Assembly (NCBI GenBank): GCA_016649795.1
Contig: JAENWZ010000061.1
Coordinates: 1 to 10,303 of the forward strand
Source of the DNA: Proteiniphilum sp.
GTDB taxonomy: Bacteria; Bacteroidota; Bacteroidia; Bacteroidales; Dysgonomonadaceae
Direction: 5' to 3'
DNA: 10,303 nt
Shown here piece by piece: positions 7,684-10,303 of this stretch. The stretch's first letter is position 1. Each line of letters begins with the position of its first letter. Under the pieces are notes generated by a model. That model was given only the letters and a program-made list of their open reading frames with translations. It did not search any database and was not told the DNA's origin. The position numbers and the translations under genes were made by a program.

Positions 7684-9105
7684 ATGATCACTTTCACTAT
7701 CTCATTACTGCTGTTAATAGCCGGTTACCTATTCTACGCAAAATACCTTGAACGACTGATGGAGGTCGACCCCAACAGGCCTACTCCTGCAATAAGCATG
7801 AATGACGGGGTCGACTTTGTTCCTATGCCCTGGTGGCGAGTGCTGCTCATTCAGTTTCTCAATATCGCCGGCCTGGGGCCTATCTTCGGTGCTATTGCCG
7901 GCGCTATGTGGGGACCCGTAGCATTCGTCTGGATCGTGCTGGGAACAATTTTTGGCGGTGCAGTACACGACTATTTTTCGGGCATGCTTTCCATACGGCA
8001 TCATGGTTTGAGTATCACTGAAATCATCGGCATCTACCTGGGAAAGATGTCGAAACAGATCATGAGAGCTTTCATCGTCATGCTCCTTATCCTCGTGGGA
8101 GTTGTCTTTATTTCCGGTCCTGCCGGTATTTTGGCCAATCTCACCCCTATGTCCATGGATTTTCAATTCTGGATATGGCTTATCTTCCTGTATTACATAC
8201 TTGCAACACTTTTACCTATTGATAAAATTATCGGAAAGATTTATCCTGTTTTTGGTTTTGCACTGATATTTATGGCACTCAGCCTGATCATTGCCCTGAT
8301 CGTGAAAGGTTATACCATCCCTGAGTTGACTCCCGATAATTGGCATAACTTCCACTACGATAATGAGAAATTTCCCATCTTCCCCATGCTTTTTATCACG
8401 ATAGCCTGTGGTGCCATCTCCGGTTTTCATGCCACACAATCGCCTCTCATGGCTCGTTGCATCAAAAATGAAAAAGAAGGCAGAAAAGTTTTCTACGGGG
8501 CAATGGTACTGGAAGGTATCGTGGCGCTGATCTGGGCTGCAATAAGTATGAGTTTTTTCGGCGGGATCGGGGAACTTGACGAGGTGATGCAGGCACAGAA
8601 AGGAAATGCAGCATGGGTGGTCAATGAGATATCCAACTCTCTGCTGGGTCAATTCGGGGCCCTCCTGGCCATACTGGGTGTTGTTGCAGCTCCCATCACT
8701 TCCGGTGATACGGCATTCAGAAGTGCAAGACTGATCGTGGGCGACCTCTTCAAATTCAATCAAAAACCCATCAAAAACAGACTACTCATCACCCTACCCC
8801 TGTTCGCTGTCGGATTAATCCTTACAAAAATAAACTTTGATGTAATCTGGCGTTATTTTGCCTGGTCCAACCAGACACTGGCGACAGTGGTTCTCTGGAC
8901 CATTACCGTTTTTCTTTTTCAACAGAAAAAAGCCTACTGGATCACTTTGTTGCCGGCTATGTTCATGACCGCTGTGGTGACGACATATATTCTACTTGCA
9001 CCGGAAGGGTTTGCCCTCTCAAAAACAATCTCTTATTCGGCAGGCTTGGCTGTGACAATAATATCCTTAGTTCTTTTCCTGCTCTATAGAAAAAAACATG
9101 GATAA
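7684..9105 (+). CDS. cstA: CstA-family carbon starvation protein, short form (inner-membrane transporter)
   Basis: It is a 473-residue integral membrane protein with about 12-13 hydrophobic segments (first at 2-18, last at 450-467). CstA-family marks are clear: DGVDFVPMPWW (41-51), the block NIAGLGPIFGAIAGAMWGP (60-78), GGAVHDYFSGMLSIRHHGLS (91-110), SGFHATQSPLMARC (246-259) and TSGDTAFRSARL (339-350). Characterised relatives in enterobacteria (CstA, BtsT) are about 700 residues and take up peptides or pyruvate. This shorter form lacks their C-terminal extension. It lies 107 bp after the exported oxidoreductase on the same strand. That gap is AT-rich with a T-rich tract but no hairpin, so read-through from the cluster is possible. 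Start ATG 7684 is preceded by an A-rich leader. Uptake of pyruvate or a small acid released by the cluster is inference. The family call is firm, while the symbol follows the family and not a proven function. Confidence 0.93.
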   Translation: MITFTISLLLLIAGYLFYAKYLERLMEVDPNRPTPAISMNDGVDFVPMPWWRVLLIQFLNIAGLGPIFGAIAGAMWGPVAFVWIVLGTIFGGAVHDYFSGMLSIRHHGLSITEIIGIYLGKMSKQIMRAFIVMLLILVGVVFISGPAGILANLTPMSMDFQFWIWLIFLYYILATLLPIDKIIGKIYPVFGFALIFMALSLIIALIVKGYTIPELTPDNWHNFHYDNEKFPIFPMLFITIACGAISGFHATQSPLMARCIKNEKEGRKVFYGAMVLEGIVALIWAAISMSFFGGIGELDEVMQAQKGNAAWVVNEISNSLLGQFGALLAILGVVAAPITSGDTAFRSARLIVGDLFKFNQKPIKNRLLITLPLFAVGLILTKINFDVIWRYFAWSNQTLATVVLWTITVFLFQQKKAYWITLLPAMFMTAVVTTYILLAPEGFALSKTISYSAGLAVTIISLVLFLLYRKKHG

Positions 9106-9205
9106 TAAAAAAACATCTCCTGTCGTTGGTTAAATATTATACATGGTAAAGCGATATATAAAATACTTATTATCAGTGCTTTGCTAATATAAATAAGGAA
9201 CAAAC

Positions 9206-9237
9206 TTGTGTAATTAGGGTAATAATCGGTATCTTTG
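9206..9237 (+). promoter_or_regulatory. Bacteroidota-type sigma(ABfr) promoter for the downstream regulator gene
   Basis: TATCTTTG at 9230-9237 matches the -7 consensus TAnnTTTG exactly. CTTG at 9205-9208 matches three of four bases of the -33 element TTTG, with 21 bases between, near the expected spacing. Transcription should start near 9244, leaving a leader of about 15 bases before the ATG at 9259. The rest of the 153-bp gap 9106-9258 is AT-rich, with no gene and no strong hairpin after the transporter. Confidence 0.6.
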
Positions 9238-9258
9238 TAGCCACTCAAACAATAAGCC

Positions 9259-10303
9259 ATGTCGGAAGTTGAAAAGATAAAATCAATAATAGCACAAGGC
9301 GAAGGAATAGATATTGAATTTAAAAAATCGCACGATGCTTTGTCCCGGAACGTGTTTGAAACCATTTGTGCCTTTCTGAACCGCAAAGGCGGCCATATTT
9401 TACTTGGTGTTGCAGACGATGGCAAGATAGAAGGCATAAAAGAAGATACCATTCAGGATCAACTTGACATATTGGCAAGGGACATGAATAACCCTCAGGT
9501 TATTTCACCGACGTTTTACTTGGGAACCGAGGTCATCGAAATCGATGGTAGGAAAATCATTTATATTTACGTTCCGGAAAGCTCTCAACCCCATTCCTAT
9601 AAAGGAATCATATATGATCGTAATCAGGACGGCGATTTCAAATTAACAAACCAAAGCTTGATAACGAATTTATACTTGCGGAAATATGACGGTTACACGG
9701 AAAACAAGATTTTTCCATTTCTGGAAATGAAACATTTCGAGCAAGATAGTTTTGATGAAGTGCGGCGTTTGGTTCGTGTGATGAATCCCAATCACCCGTG
9801 GCAATCGATGTCGAATGGGGAAATTTTACGTTCGGCAAGAATGTATTTACCCGATATACACACCGGAAAAGAAGGATATACCTTAGCAGCAGTGCTAATG
9901 TTTGGCAAGGAAAACACGATAGCAGCCGTTTCACCTCATTATAAAACGGATGCCTTGTGCCGTAAGGTAGATACGTTAAGGTATGACGACAGGGACGACA
10001 TTCGATGTAATCTCATAAAATCTTATTTCCGTCTGATGGATTTTATCAATAAACATTTGCCGGACAGGTTTTACATGGAGGGAGTTCAACGCAAAAGCAT
10101 CCGTGATGTTATCTTCCGGGAGGCTGTTGCTAATTTTTTGGTACACCGCGAATTTTCCAATCCTTATCCCGCAACCCTTACTATTTACAGGAATACGGTT
10201 GTAACCGAAAATTGGAATATTCCTTTTATGTCGGGACACATAACGCTCGTGAGTTTTTCAATTATTTGTACAATTAATCAATCAATCTTACTTCAAGAAC
10301 CAG
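9259..10303 (+). CDS. Schlafen/AlbA_2-domain putative transcriptional regulator with RecG-like ATPase domain, 3' end cut
   Basis: The frame runs from the ATG at 9259 to the right edge without a stop (348 codons), so the gene is 3'-partial. Residues about 10-125 form an AlbA_2 (Schlafen-like, putative nucleic-acid-binding) domain: GEGIDIEFKKS (14-24), FLNRKGGHILLGVADDG (39-55) and IYDRNQDGDFKLT (118-130). The middle part carries family blocks NPNHPW (176-181), EILRSARMY (188-196), TGKEGYTLAAVLMFG (202-216) and KHLPDRFYMEGVQR (265-278). REAVANFLVHREFSNPYPA (287-305) is the N-box of the HATPase domain shared with proteins annotated as RecG-related predicted transcriptional regulators (COG2865). 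It has its own promoter and no visible link to the glycan cluster. From about residue 330 (base 10246) the sequence stops matching the family, where F-S-P-x-P-K-N-P is expected after TENWNIP. It may be disrupted or join foreign DNA there. The 5' portion is secure; whether the gene is intact is unknown. Confidence 0.85.
   Translation, partial: MSEVEKIKSIIAQGEGIDIEFKKSHDALSRNVFETICAFLNRKGGHILLGVADDGKIEGIKEDTIQDQLDILARDMNNPQVISPTFYLGTEVIEIDGRKIIYIYVPESSQPHSYKGIIYDRNQDGDFKLTNQSLITNLYLRKYDGYTENKIFPFLEMKHFEQDSFDEVRRLVRVMNPNHPWQSMSNGEILRSARMYLPDIHTGKEGYTLAAVLMFGKENTIAAVSPHYKTDALCRKVDTLRYDDRDDIRCNLIKSYFRLMDFINKHLPDRFYMEGVQRKSIRDVIFREAVANFLVHREFSNPYPATLTIYRNTVVTENWNIPFMSGHITLVSFSIICTINQSILLQEP

Noticed and set aside
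8212..8763. 183-codon open frame on the minus strand inside the transporter gene
   Set aside because: It lies wholly antisense to a well-conserved membrane protein, its translation has no recognisable motif, and its length is explained by codon bias on the other strand. The same applies to the 145-codon minus frame at 7729-8166.

Overview
The window looks like Bacteroidota DNA, most likely Bacteroidales. The start codons sit in A-rich leaders without clear Shine-Dalgarno sequences. One gene has a textbook Bacteroidota promoter (-7 element TATCTTTG). The gene set also fits: exported lipoproteins, a serine-type sulfatase and a short-form CstA transporter. I cannot name a genus from the sequence alone.

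Layout, all real genes on the + strand: (1) 1-1245, the C-terminal bulk of an FAD-dependent oxidoreductase, cut by the left edge. A perfect 15-bp inverted repeat at 1313-1348 follows it as a probable bidirectional terminator. (2) 1532-2968, a lipoprotein sulfatase of the arylsulfatase A/GALNS type with a serine in place of the formylglycine cysteine. (3) 3153-5636, a large exported lipoprotein of unknown function, whose middle and C-terminal parts are two diverged copies of one roughly 210-residue module. (4) 5678-7576, an exported protein joining a carbohydrate-binding-like beta-sandwich to an FAD-dependent oxidoreductase. (5) 7684-9105, a CstA-family carbon-starvation transporter. (6) 9259 to the right edge, a Schlafen/AlbA-type putative transcriptional regulator with a RecG-like ATPase domain, under its own promoter and cut by the edge. 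Its last roughly 19 codons no longer match the family.

Genes 1-5 read as a catabolic cluster for a sulfated glycan or glycoside. A sulfatase removes sulfate, an exported and a probably cytoplasmic FAD oxidoreductase act on sugars or sugar-derived products, a lipoprotein of unknown activity accompanies them, and a transporter may take up a small product. This pathway is inference from gene content. There is no SusC/SusD pair, no recognisable glycoside hydrolase or lyase, and no sulfatase-maturating enzyme in the window. Gene 6 appears unrelated. I see no tRNA, rRNA, CRISPR array or identifiable insertion sequence.
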